A stretch of DNA of 64,000 bases, from the NCBI GenBank assembly GCA_027488905.1, contig JAIYAT010000031.1, positions 1 through 64,000 on the forward strand, in the 5' to 3' direction. The DNA comes from Bacteroidota bacterium (GTDB lineage Bacteria; Bacteroidota; Bacteroidia; UKL13-3). The notes beneath the pieces were generated by a model. That model had not been told where the DNA came from, did no database searches, and was given only the letters and a program-made list of their open reading frames with translations. Positions 57,034-64,000 of this stretch are shown here, in pieces. Made by a program: the position numbers and the translations under genes. Positions within the stretch are counted from its first letter, which is position 1. Each line of letters starts with the position of its first letter.

Positions 57034-57987
57034 TTAAGCCTTTTTGATTTCAAAAAGACTAGAGATTGAACCATGTTCGGTTATGTTACGAATTGCTTCG
57101 GCAAAAAGCCCGGCAACAGATAACACTTTGATTTTAGAACTTTCTTTTTTAAGTGGGATGGTATCAGTTACTACTAATTCATCCAAAATACTGTTTTCAA
57201 TGGTCTCATAAGCCTTACCACTCAAAACAGGATGCGTACACATTGCTCTTACGCTTCTTGCTCCTTTGTCTTTAATCAATTGAGCTGCTTTGGCTAAGGT
57301 GTTTCCTGTATCAATAATATCATCAACCATAATGATATCTTTCCCAGTAACGTCTCCAATTAAGGTCATGGAAGCAATTTCATTTGCTCTTCTTCTCTCT
57401 TTATCAACAATTACCATATCGCAACCTAAGGCTTTTGCGTAAATTCTCGCCCTTGCACTTGAGCCAATATCTGGAGAGGCTATCATCAAATCATGGTTAC
57501 TTATGCTCAATTTCTGCATATATGGCAGAAAAATAACAGATGAATCCAAATGATCAACTGGAATTTCAAAAAAACCTTGAATTTGTGGGGCATGTAAATC
57601 CATGGTTATTACTCTGCTGGCGCCAACTGAGGTTAGGATATCTGCAACTACTTTTGATCCGATGGAAACCCTTGGTTTATCTTTCCTATCCTGCCTTGCC
57701 ATCCCAAAATATGGTATAACAGCAGTGATATAATGTGCCGAAGCTCTTTTGGCTGCATCAATCATTAAAAGCAGCTCCATCAGGTTATCCGAATTTGCAA
57801 AGGTACTTTGAACCAAAAATACATCGCATCCCCGAACTGATTCATTGAAGCTGGGTTGAAATTCCCCATCACTAAATCTAGAAATTACACAATCTCCTAG
57901 GTTTAATCCATAGGATTTTGCAACTTGTTCAGCCAAGTACCTAGAATTTGTTCCGGAGAAGATTTTAACCTCGTTTTTAACAACCAT
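57034..57987 (-). CDS. prs: Ribose-phosphate pyrophosphokinase
   Basis: 317 residues. It makes PRPP for nucleotide, histidine and NAD synthesis. The PRPP-binding loop VDDIIDTGNT (221-230) and the MDLHAPQIQGFF motif (129-140) are intact, with KDKPRVSIGSK for ATP binding. The start codon lies nine bases after the terminator of tRNA-Gln, so expression depends on read-through or on a promoter within or very near the tRNA gene. Confidence 0.96.
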   Translation of the reverse strand: MVVKNEVKIFSGTNSRYLAEQVAKSYGLNLGDCVISRFSDGEFQPSFNESVRGCDVFLVQSTFANSDNLMELLLMIDAAKRASAHYITAVIPYFGMARQDRKDKPRVSIGSKVVADILTSVGASRVITMDLHAPQIQGFFEIPVDHLDSSVIFLPYMQKLSISNHDLMIASPDIGSSARARIYAKALGCDMVIVDKERRRANEIASMTLIGDVTGKDIIMVDDIIDTGNTLAKAAQLIKDKGARSVRAMCTHPVLSGKAYETIENSILDELVVTDTIPLKKESSKIKVLSVAGLFAEAIRNITEHGSISSLFEIKKA

Positions 57988-57996
57988 AATTTATAC

Positions 57997-58022
57997 AAAA
58001 AGCCGCATTTTTTGCGGCTTTT
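57997..58022 (-). terminator. Terminator between tRNA-Gln and prs
   Basis: On the minus strand AAAGCCGCA pairs with TGCGGCTTT over a five-base loop, followed by TTTTTGT. Ten bases before the tRNA 3' end is passed and nine bases before the prs ATG. Confidence 0.88.
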
Positions 58023-58031
58023 CAGCACTTG

Positions 58032-58104
58032 TTGACCGACTAGGTTTCGAACCTAGACTCTTCTGAACCAAAATCAGACGTGTTGCCAGTTACACCATCG
58101 GTCA
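58032..58104 (-). tRNA. tRNA-Gln (anticodon TTG)
   Basis: On the minus strand a cloverleaf forms: acceptor TGACCGA/TCGGTCA, anticodon stem TCTGA/TCAGA around loop TTTTGGT, and T-arm CTAGG/CCTAG with TTCGAAA loop. The discriminator is A and no CCA is encoded. The anticodon TTG reads CAA and CAG. Confidence 0.95.
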
Positions 58105-58229
58105 ATTAGGGATGGCAAAGGTAGAAAAATTTCAAAAAAAGCAAAGCTATTCTCTATTTTTTTTGAATTTCTTTACTTATTCTTTAAAAAAATGGGTTTT
58201 AAAGTGTTTTTGAAATAGATATTTGCACC

Positions 58230-59423
58230 ATGAATCAGACTTATTGTGTAGCCTTAGTTTTTAGCAGAAAATCATACCGATATCGCGCTTATGCTAGACA
58301 ATACACTGAGGCTCTTTTGTCTTTACAAAAACATGTTGTTATTGTTTCTCCGGATTGTTTAGAGTTGCAGCAAGATTTGCTTGTGAAATTTAGGAGCTAT
58401 TCAGATAAATTAAGTTTTATTCCATTTCCTGAGAATGACTTTAAATATGCTTATCCTAAGAGATTTGAATTAATTAAAAGGTATTTTAGGTTAAGACGTT
58501 ATTTGAAGGCAGCCGAGCTTAGCATTCAAACCAAGATTGATTTGGTTTTTTTTGCTCCACTTGAAGATTGGGTCAAACCGAAATTTAGAAAATGGATTTT
58601 TAGGAAAGTGTTTCCTTATACATTTACTGGGCTAATTACTAAAACCAAACTTTATGAGAATGGCAGTTTAAAATTGAATGTTGATCCAAAATATAAAGAG
58701 CCGGATTACCTTTTGTCTATAGAAACTTGTGTTGGAGTTTGTACTTTAGACAGGTTTAATACAGAAAAAATTCGAAGTAGAATTTATCGAAAAGTTATTT
58801 TATTGCCTGATGTTACAGATTTTGAGCTTCAAACGGGAAACTACGAACTTGGTCAGCAAATTAGAAAAATGGCAAAAGGTAGAATGCTTATTGGTGCTGT
58901 TTTGATTGATGATGAGTTTCCTTTTAATTTAATTGACATGATTAAGTCGGCACCCACAGACCTATACTTTTTTGTAATAATTGCAGAAACTTCCTCGGGT
59001 TTATTTATGGATGTACAAAAGGAGAAGTTAAATGAACTTTTACAAAGTGAAAAGCTAAATTACTATATAAAAACTGATGTTGAGTTAAGTAAGGAAAAGT
59101 TAAATTCATTGATTAAATCCTTAGACGTTGTTTATTTAGAAAATAATTTTGATGAATTGCCTGCAGTTTTGCTTACGAAGATTGCTAAATATGAAAAGCC
59201 AGTTATTTCTTTTAAGAATGGATATACCTCAAAATTAGTTGTTTCTTTTAAATTGGGTGTGGTTGTTAGTGAAAACCAATACAATCAAAATGATGCCTTA
59301 CAGATATTGAGATTACAACTACCATTTAACTTGAATTATGATTTCGAGCCTTTTAAAACATATGTCAAATTGCAAAGTCAGGATTATTTGAAGCAGTCTT
59401 GGGAGGAGCTATTGTGGTTTTAA
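58230..59423 (+). CDS. Glycosyltransferase-like (GT-B fold) protein
   Basis: 397 residues, no signal peptide. An N-terminal RYRAYARQYTEALLSLQKHVVIVSP segment and a C-terminal LNSLIKSLDVVYLENNFDELP region suggest the two Rossmann-like halves of a GT-B enzyme, but the usual nucleotide-sugar motif is diverged. It precedes a methyltransferase gene by 24 bases. The pair may modify a surface polysaccharide. Family assignment is tentative. Confidence 0.5.
   Translation: MNQTYCVALVFSRKSYRYRAYARQYTEALLSLQKHVVIVSPDCLELQQDLLVKFRSYSDKLSFIPFPENDFKYAYPKRFELIKRYFRLRRYLKAAELSIQTKIDLVFFAPLEDWVKPKFRKWIFRKVFPYTFTGLITKTKLYENGSLKLNVDPKYKEPDYLLSIETCVGVCTLDRFNTEKIRSRIYRKVILLPDVTDFELQTGNYELGQQIRKMAKGRMLIGAVLIDDEFPFNLIDMIKSAPTDLYFFVIIAETSSGLFMDVQKEKLNELLQSEKLNYYIKTDVELSKEKLNSLIKSLDVVYLENNFDELPAVLLTKIAKYEKPVISFKNGYTSKLVVSFKLGVVVSENQYNQNDALQILRLQLPFNLNYDFEPFKTYVKLQSQDYLKQSWEELLWF
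58571..58580 (+). repeat. GGGTCAAACC variant
   Basis: Inside the glycosyltransferase-like gene. Context ATT-GGGTCAAACC-GAA, where it keeps the GAA flank of the exact copies. Confidence 0.7.
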
Positions 59424-59447
59424 TGACTGAATATTTATCTTGCACAA

Positions 59448-60215
59448 GTGAAATGTAAAATTTGCAATCAAATAGTGAGTCAGGTTTTTGAAGCCGAAGT
59501 CCTGCGCAAATATCAAGTTAAGTACTACCATTGTTCTCAATGTGGATTTATTCAACCAGAAGAACCTTATTGGCTACAAGAGGCTTACGAGAGTCCTTTA
59601 AATACAGAGGATACGGGCATTTTAAAACGAAATGAGTATTTTAGAAGTAGGGTAACACTTTTGTTAAAAGATTTATTTGGCAATAAAGGGAAGTTTTTGG
59701 ATTACGGAGGAGGATATGGCGTTTTTACAAGGTTGATGAGAGATGTTGGATTTGATTATTTTTGGCAAGACAGATACGCTCAGAATATATTGGCCCGTGG
59801 TTTTTCTCATGAAGAAGGCCATCGTTACAATGCAATTACAGCCTTTGAAGTTTTTGAACACCTAACAGATGTGCACGCAGAATTGGACGAAATGCTCAAA
59901 TATTCAGATACCATTATTTTTTCTACCTTATTGCATGGAAACGAGATTCCAAGCAAGGATTGGTGGTATTATGCTTTTAATCATGGGCAACATATTTCAT
60001 TGTTTACAATAAAATCATTGGAGATTTTAGCCTCCTCGAAAGGGTTAAATTTTTATTCTAATGGCGTTAATTTGCATATGTTTACCAAAAGTAAATATAC
60101 TAACCAAAAATTTAGGTTGCAGATTTTTAAAGCAAAATGGCTTTGGATTTTTTTACAATCGAGAGGTTTTAAAAGCAAAACAGACTCTGATTTTGAGTTA
60201 CTTAGTAATCTGTAA
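59448..60215 (+). CDS. Class I SAM-dependent methyltransferase with N-terminal zinc ribbon
   Basis: 255 residues starting at GTG (KCKICNQIV). Cys pairs CKIC and CSQCGF (about residues 3-33) form a zinc ribbon. The methyltransferase domain has LDYGGGYGVFTRLM (about 85-98) as motif I and AFEVFEHLTDVHAELDEML later, as in sugar or lipid methyltransferases of polysaccharide clusters. Follows the glycosyltransferase-like gene closely, implying one unit. Confidence 0.85.
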   Translation: MKCKICNQIVSQVFEAEVLRKYQVKYYHCSQCGFIQPEEPYWLQEAYESPLNTEDTGILKRNEYFRSRVTLLLKDLFGNKGKFLDYGGGYGVFTRLMRDVGFDYFWQDRYAQNILARGFSHEEGHRYNAITAFEVFEHLTDVHAELDEMLKYSDTIIFSTLLHGNEIPSKDWWYYAFNHGQHISLFTIKSLEILASSKGLNFYSNGVNLHMFTKSKYTNQKFRLQIFKAKWLWIFLQSRGFKSKTDSDFELLSNL

Positions 60216-60308
60216 TTGAATTAATAAATTTGGTTTTGAATAGCCAATGATTAAATTTGAAAGGTTTAAACCTAAAAAATTAAAGGTTACTTTCAATTAA
60301 TCTATATA

Positions 60309-63300
60309 ATGAAAAAAAGATTTTTATTGGCTCTTATTACATCCTTTTTTAGTGTGTGTTTACATGCTCAAACTTTTAATTGGAGTTTGAAGGCTGGTTC
60401 TACTGGTACTGATAATTTTCGGTCAACTGCAATAGATGCCCAAAATAATGTTTATGGACTACTTTATTTTAGTTCAATTCTAACCATAGATAGTGCAGGG
60501 ACGCCTAAGGTTTTTAATACAACTGGCCAACGCGACATTTTGATTGTTAAATATAATTGTAACAAAGTATTTCAGTGGGCAGTTCAAGTAGGAGGCACAT
60601 TTGATGATGGTGGAAATGCAGGTTTTTCTGATTTGGAAGTTGATACAAATGGTATTGTTTATGTTGCTTCAACTATAAATGGTTCTGCTAATTTTATTTC
60701 TGCAAATGGTAATTCTACCAATAGAACGAGCGCAGGGCAACAAGATGGGTTTTTAATGAAGCTTTCTTCAAGCGGTATCATTCAATGGATTAATTTGCTT
60801 GGTGGTGGAAGCAATGATGAAGGGACCTCAGTTACTATCGATCGCCAACAAAATGTTTATGTGGGTGGATACCATACAGGTTTAGCTACGTTTGTAAGTA
60901 CAACACTTCCAAATTTTGTTAGAAATTCTGCAGCGGCTTCAGTTGACTTTTTCTTAGCAAAGTATAATCCTTCTGGTGTTATTCAATATCTTTCTGGAGG
61001 TGCTTCTGGTGGTGCTGATATAATTACAGGTCTAGCTGTTGATAGTGCTTTTACCGTATATGGCGTTGGTACTTTTGGAGGAGGAGGAAATTTTAATGGG
61101 TTTTTTGGCGCAAATGCCTTAAACAATTCAGCGGGTACAGGCGCTTTTCTTGCTGCCTTCAATGCTGCAGGTGCTACCCAATGGGGAGTTGGAATGGGAA
61201 ACAATTTAAATGAAGCTTTTTATAGCGTTGCAGTTGACGACCAAACAAATAGAGTATTTGCGACAGGCGCATTTCAAGGGTCAACCACCCTTACTTCTCG
61301 CCCAGGTGGAACAGCACAAAACTTAAATGCAGTTGGGAATTTTGATGCGGTATTAGCTTGTTTTACACTAACTGGCGGCACACAATGGGCTAGAACTATT
61401 TCTGGTGGTTCTAATGAATATCCATATGCACTTGAATTAAGTGCAAATGGAGAAGTAATTATTGGAGGAGAAATAAGTAGTAATACTAATTTTGGAGGAA
61501 CTACAATAAATACAAGTGGAGGGTCAAATATTTTTGTTGCAAGGTATTCGCAAACAAATGTATTTATTTCTGCAATTAACCTATCTCAAGGCAACCCTGG
61601 CAGTGGTTTTTGTTTGACCCGATCACCAAGTAGTCAAATTTATCTATCTGGGAGTTTTAATACTTCTATCCTTTTTGGCAATGATACCTTAAATTCTTCA
61701 GGCGGCTCAGATGGCTTTATAGCAAGACTTCAAGATTTTGACACAACTTATTTATCTGTAAACAAAACAAGCTTAACTTGTACTGGTGATACTGTGGATT
61801 TTTATGTGTCAAATAAACGTTTAGGAACTTTTAAATGGTACAGAAATGATACCTTAATAACCATAACAACTGCCCCAAATTGGAGGGCTTGGGAAAGTGG
61901 CGTTTATAAAGTTGTTTCCTCTAATAATTGTGCAGTTGATAAAGAATCTTTCTCTTTTACTATTGTAAGAAGTCCTTTTTATGTTGCGCCAAGAGTCTCT
62001 AACATCACAGTGTGCACTGGGGATACAGGAAGATTAAACGCCTCTGGTGCGCAACTTTATGCATGGTTTCCTTCAACTGGCTTAAACGATTCAACCTTAG
62101 CCTCGCCTTTGGTTAATGTAAATGCAAACGCCACATATTACTTAGTTAGATTAACCGGAACTTGTATTGACGTTGATACTGTAACCGTAACCTTGCTCAA
62201 CAACTGTTGTTTAACGTGTTCTAGTCCTTACCAATTAAATCAAGGCGTTGTGGCTTGTTACCCATTTTCTGGAAATGCAAATGATGAAAGTGGTAATGGA
62301 AACAATGCTCAGAATTTTAATGCTGCCTTAGCGCCAGATAGGTTTAACGTAGCAAATAGGGCCTATCAATTTAATGGTTTTAATAGTTATTTGGAGGTGC
62401 CAAATTCTGTTTCTTTAGCTTCACCAACTAATCAAATCTCATTTACTTTTTGGGCTCGAGTTACCAATTGGAATTTTAATGCTGGCGTTCAATACACCCC
62501 AATTTTAAGTAAATCAACAACTACAGCCGCAGCGCAATATAGAGCTATGGTTCGCAGCAACGGTGCTTATGCAATGACAGATGGGAAAAGTTGGAATGGT
62601 GTCATAGGTTCAGCTACTAATTTAAATATCTGGTATTTCTTTTGTATCACAGCGAGGAACGATACGATGTTTTACTATAGAAATGGAACTTTATTAGGTT
62701 TTGCTGTTGGTCCAACTACTTATACCTTAAACAATACAACTCCTTTAAGAATTGGAAGAAATGACGTTAACACAGCGGTGGTATTTTCAGGTAGATTAGA
62801 TGAGCTAAGAATTTATAACAGAACACTTACCCAACCAGAGATAACTAAATTATATAATTTGAGTAATATCAATGGATTGCCAACTATAACTGCGGGTTTA
62901 GATAAGGATGTTTGTAAAGGAGATTCAATTCAAATCGTAACTACTGGTACAACTGGTTCCTACCTTTGGACACCTAATGTGTTCCTTTCAAGTGATACTG
63001 CTAGAAGTCCTTTTAATAAAGGCGATACTAGCACTACCTATATTACTCAGGTAGATTATTTTGGTTGCAAAAACTACGACACAGTTCGGGTAAATGTCGC
63101 TAATTTTCAACCTGATATTGGTTCAGACCAAACTATTTGTAGAGGAGATACTGCAACCTTAATATTATCTAATGGGGGTAGTACTTTCGGATGGTCGCCT
63201 AATTATAGGTTGCTTGGCTTAAACAATGATACTGCTCTTGTTTTTCCTTTGGTAGATACAAACTATGTTTTAGCTACAAATAATGGAATTTGCACAAGGA

Positions 63301-64000
63301 GAGATACTTTGAGAATTACTGTAAATAGTGTTTCATTAAATGCTGGTCCTGATGCCGCTATTTGTCCAGGAGATACTGCTAAATTCACCGTCACTAGCGA
63401 TGGAACTGTCAGGTGGACACCGTTTACATATCTTAGTGATACTATTGGTACTAATGTATATGCACTCCCAGATTCCAATATAACTTATATTCTGCAAGCC
63501 AATAATTTGGGTTGCTTGGCTTATGATACAGTTTCAGTAGTAACTGTTTCACTTCCAGTTAATGCTGGAACTGATAAGTTAATTTGTTTTGGAGATTCTG
63601 TTCAACTTACAGCAACTGGAGGTTCAAACTATATCTGGCTACCAAATTATCGAATGACCGATTCGTCTACTGCTACACCAACAGTTTTTCCTGCTGTACC
63701 AACCTATTATTTTGTAGCCTCCTACAATGGATTATGTGCCAGATACGATAGTGTTTTCGTTGATGTTAGGGTTCCTTATGCAGATGCTGGAATTGATAAA
63801 ACTATTTGTAATGGTGATAGCGCTGTTATTGGGGTTGGGGTAAATGGAATTAAAACTTGGTTTCCAATTACTGGAATTGATACCAGTTCAAAAACGCCAT
63901 ATGCAAAGCCCGCAGCCACTACAACCTATTACCTAACTGGAAACAATGGCGGATGCATGGCTTATGATACAGTTACTGTTTCTGTACTTAATTTTAATAT
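60309..64000 (+). CDS. Very large secreted repeat protein (SBBP-like, LamG and PKD-like repeats), truncated by window end
   Basis: 1230 complete codons in one frame and still open at 64000. Signal peptide MKKRFLLALITSFFSVCLHAQ. Residues ~25-475 hold SBBP-like beta-propeller repeats (DAQNNVYGLL, DRQQNVYVGG, AVDDQTNRVFATG). Ig-like units at ~480-640 have Cys-Thr-Gly-Asp signatures. A LamG/concanavalin-like domain spans ~645-850 (YPFSGNANDESGNGNNAQ). Then come at least four ~75-90-residue units from ~860, each starting near an A/V-G-x-D-x-x-I/V-C-x-G-D motif (AGPDAAICPGD, AGTDKLICFGD, AGIDKTICNGD). A T9SS sorting domain is expected beyond the window. Probably a surface adhesin or cargo. Confidence 0.85.
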   Translation, partial: MKKRFLLALITSFFSVCLHAQTFNWSLKAGSTGTDNFRSTAIDAQNNVYGLLYFSSILTIDSAGTPKVFNTTGQRDILIVKYNCNKVFQWAVQVGGTFDDGGNAGFSDLEVDTNGIVYVASTINGSANFISANGNSTNRTSAGQQDGFLMKLSSSGIIQWINLLGGGSNDEGTSVTIDRQQNVYVGGYHTGLATFVSTTLPNFVRNSAAASVDFFLAKYNPSGVIQYLSGGASGGADIITGLAVDSAFTVYGVGTFGGGGNFNGFFGANALNNSAGTGAFLAAFNAAGATQWGVGMGNNLNEAFYSVAVDDQTNRVFATGAFQGSTTLTSRPGGTAQNLNAVGNFDAVLACFTLTGGTQWARTISGGSNEYPYALELSANGEVIIGGEISSNTNFGGTTINTSGGSNIFVARYSQTNVFISAINLSQGNPGSGFCLTRSPSSQIYLSGSFNTSILFGNDTLNSSGGSDGFIARLQDFDTTYLSVNKTSLTCTGDTVDFYVSNKRLGTFKWYRNDTLITITTAPNWRAWESGVYKVVSSNNCAVDKESFSFTIVRSPFYVAPRVSNITVCTGDTGRLNASGAQLYAWFPSTGLNDSTLASPLVNVNANATYYLVRLTGTCIDVDTVTVTLLNNCCLTCSSPYQLNQGVVACYPFSGNANDESGNGNNAQNFNAALAPDRFNVANRAYQFNGFNSYLEVPNSVSLASPTNQISFTFWARVTNWNFNAGVQYTPILSKSTTTAAAQYRAMVRSNGAYAMTDGKSWNGVIGSATNLNIWYFFCITARNDTMFYYRNGTLLGFAVGPTTYTLNNTTPLRIGRNDVNTAVVFSGRLDELRIYNRTLTQPEITKLYNLSNINGLPTITAGLDKDVCKGDSIQIVTTGTTGSYLWTPNVFLSSDTARSPFNKGDTSTTYITQVDYFGCKNYDTVRVNVANFQPDIGSDQTICRGDTATLILSNGGSTFGWSPNYRLLGLNNDTALVFPLVDTNYVLATNNGICTRRDTLRITVNSVSLNAGPDAAICPGDTAKFTVTSDGTVRWTPFTYLSDTIGTNVYALPDSNITYILQANNLGCLAYDTVSVVTVSLPVNAGTDKLICFGDSVQLTATGGSNYIWLPNYRMTDSSTATPTVFPAVPTYYFVASYNGLCARYDSVFVDVRVPYADAGIDKTICNGDSAVIGVGVNGIKTWFPITGIDTSSKTPYAKPAATTTYYLTGNNGGCMAYDTVTVSVLNFN

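Noticed and set aside
60263..60272. GGTTTAAACC before the large repeat protein as another copy of the word
   Set aside because: It has a different centre (TA), lacks the T at -2 and may be a chance palindrome.

Overview
This window comes from an AT-rich (roughly one-third GC by eye) member of the Bacteroidota. Four proteins carry or resemble type IX secretion (T9SS) cargo signals, there are many Bacteroidota-type lipoproteins with short LxxC lipoboxes, promoter-like TAnnTTTG elements occur upstream of several genes, and start codons lack Shine-Dalgarno sequences. Family-level placement is not possible from the sequence alone. The lineage looks like a pigmented, aerobic (superoxide dismutase, carotenoid genes) free-living bacterium.

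Layout. 1-6585: the tail of a T9SS type B cargo protein, a double rhodanese, and a 1869-residue secreted choice-of-anchor I / 5'-nucleotidase. 6645-11061: housekeeping genes tsaB, recJ, glyS and gcvH. 11120-12988: three carotenoid genes (CruF-like hydratase, CrtZ-like hydroxylase, lycopene cyclase). 13033-18515: a DUF3108 protein, an ALDH7-type dehydrogenase and a surface M1 peptidase. 18628-24539: a TPR protein, phosphosulfolactate synthase, YqeY, a LOG-type protein and malic enzyme. 24549-30288: a cytochrome-like secreted protein and the rimP-nusA-infB operon. 30735-36476: an outer-membrane protein, prolyl oligopeptidase, superoxide dismutase, a TadA-type deaminase and a sugar-dehydrogenase-like lipoprotein. 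36557-43853: the aspS-DUF3127-FemAB-like-ppx/gppA run facing nrnA and two FKBPs, then ndk. 43902-48928: an OmpA-type protein and lipoproteins. 49028-57987: a long minus-strand series of prs, rplY, an outer-membrane protein, a lipoprotein, pth, a flippase, a deacetylase and cysS. 58032-64000: tRNA-Gln, a glycosyltransferase-like protein, a methyltransferase and the start of a very large secreted repeat protein.

The most unusual signal is not a gene. A short, partly palindromic word, GGTTCAAACC (and GGTTTGAACC on the other strand), occurs 14 times exactly. Five more copies read GGGTCAAACC. All 19 have T two bases upstream when oriented. By hand estimate fewer than one exact copy is expected in this length. 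The copies lie inside genes in several reading frames, and also in short intergenic gaps near start codons, on both strands. This fits a genome-wide DNA-level signal (uptake-sequence-like, protein-binding or modification site) better than a gene-specific operator.

A second theme is intrinsic terminators packed against or into genes. The terminator after infB contains the start codon of the next gene, and its T-tract encodes that gene's signal peptide. A strong terminator ends four bases before the rimP start codon. The terminator after tRNA-Gln ends nine bases before prs. The FKBP operon terminator lies inside the convergent ppx/gppA gene.
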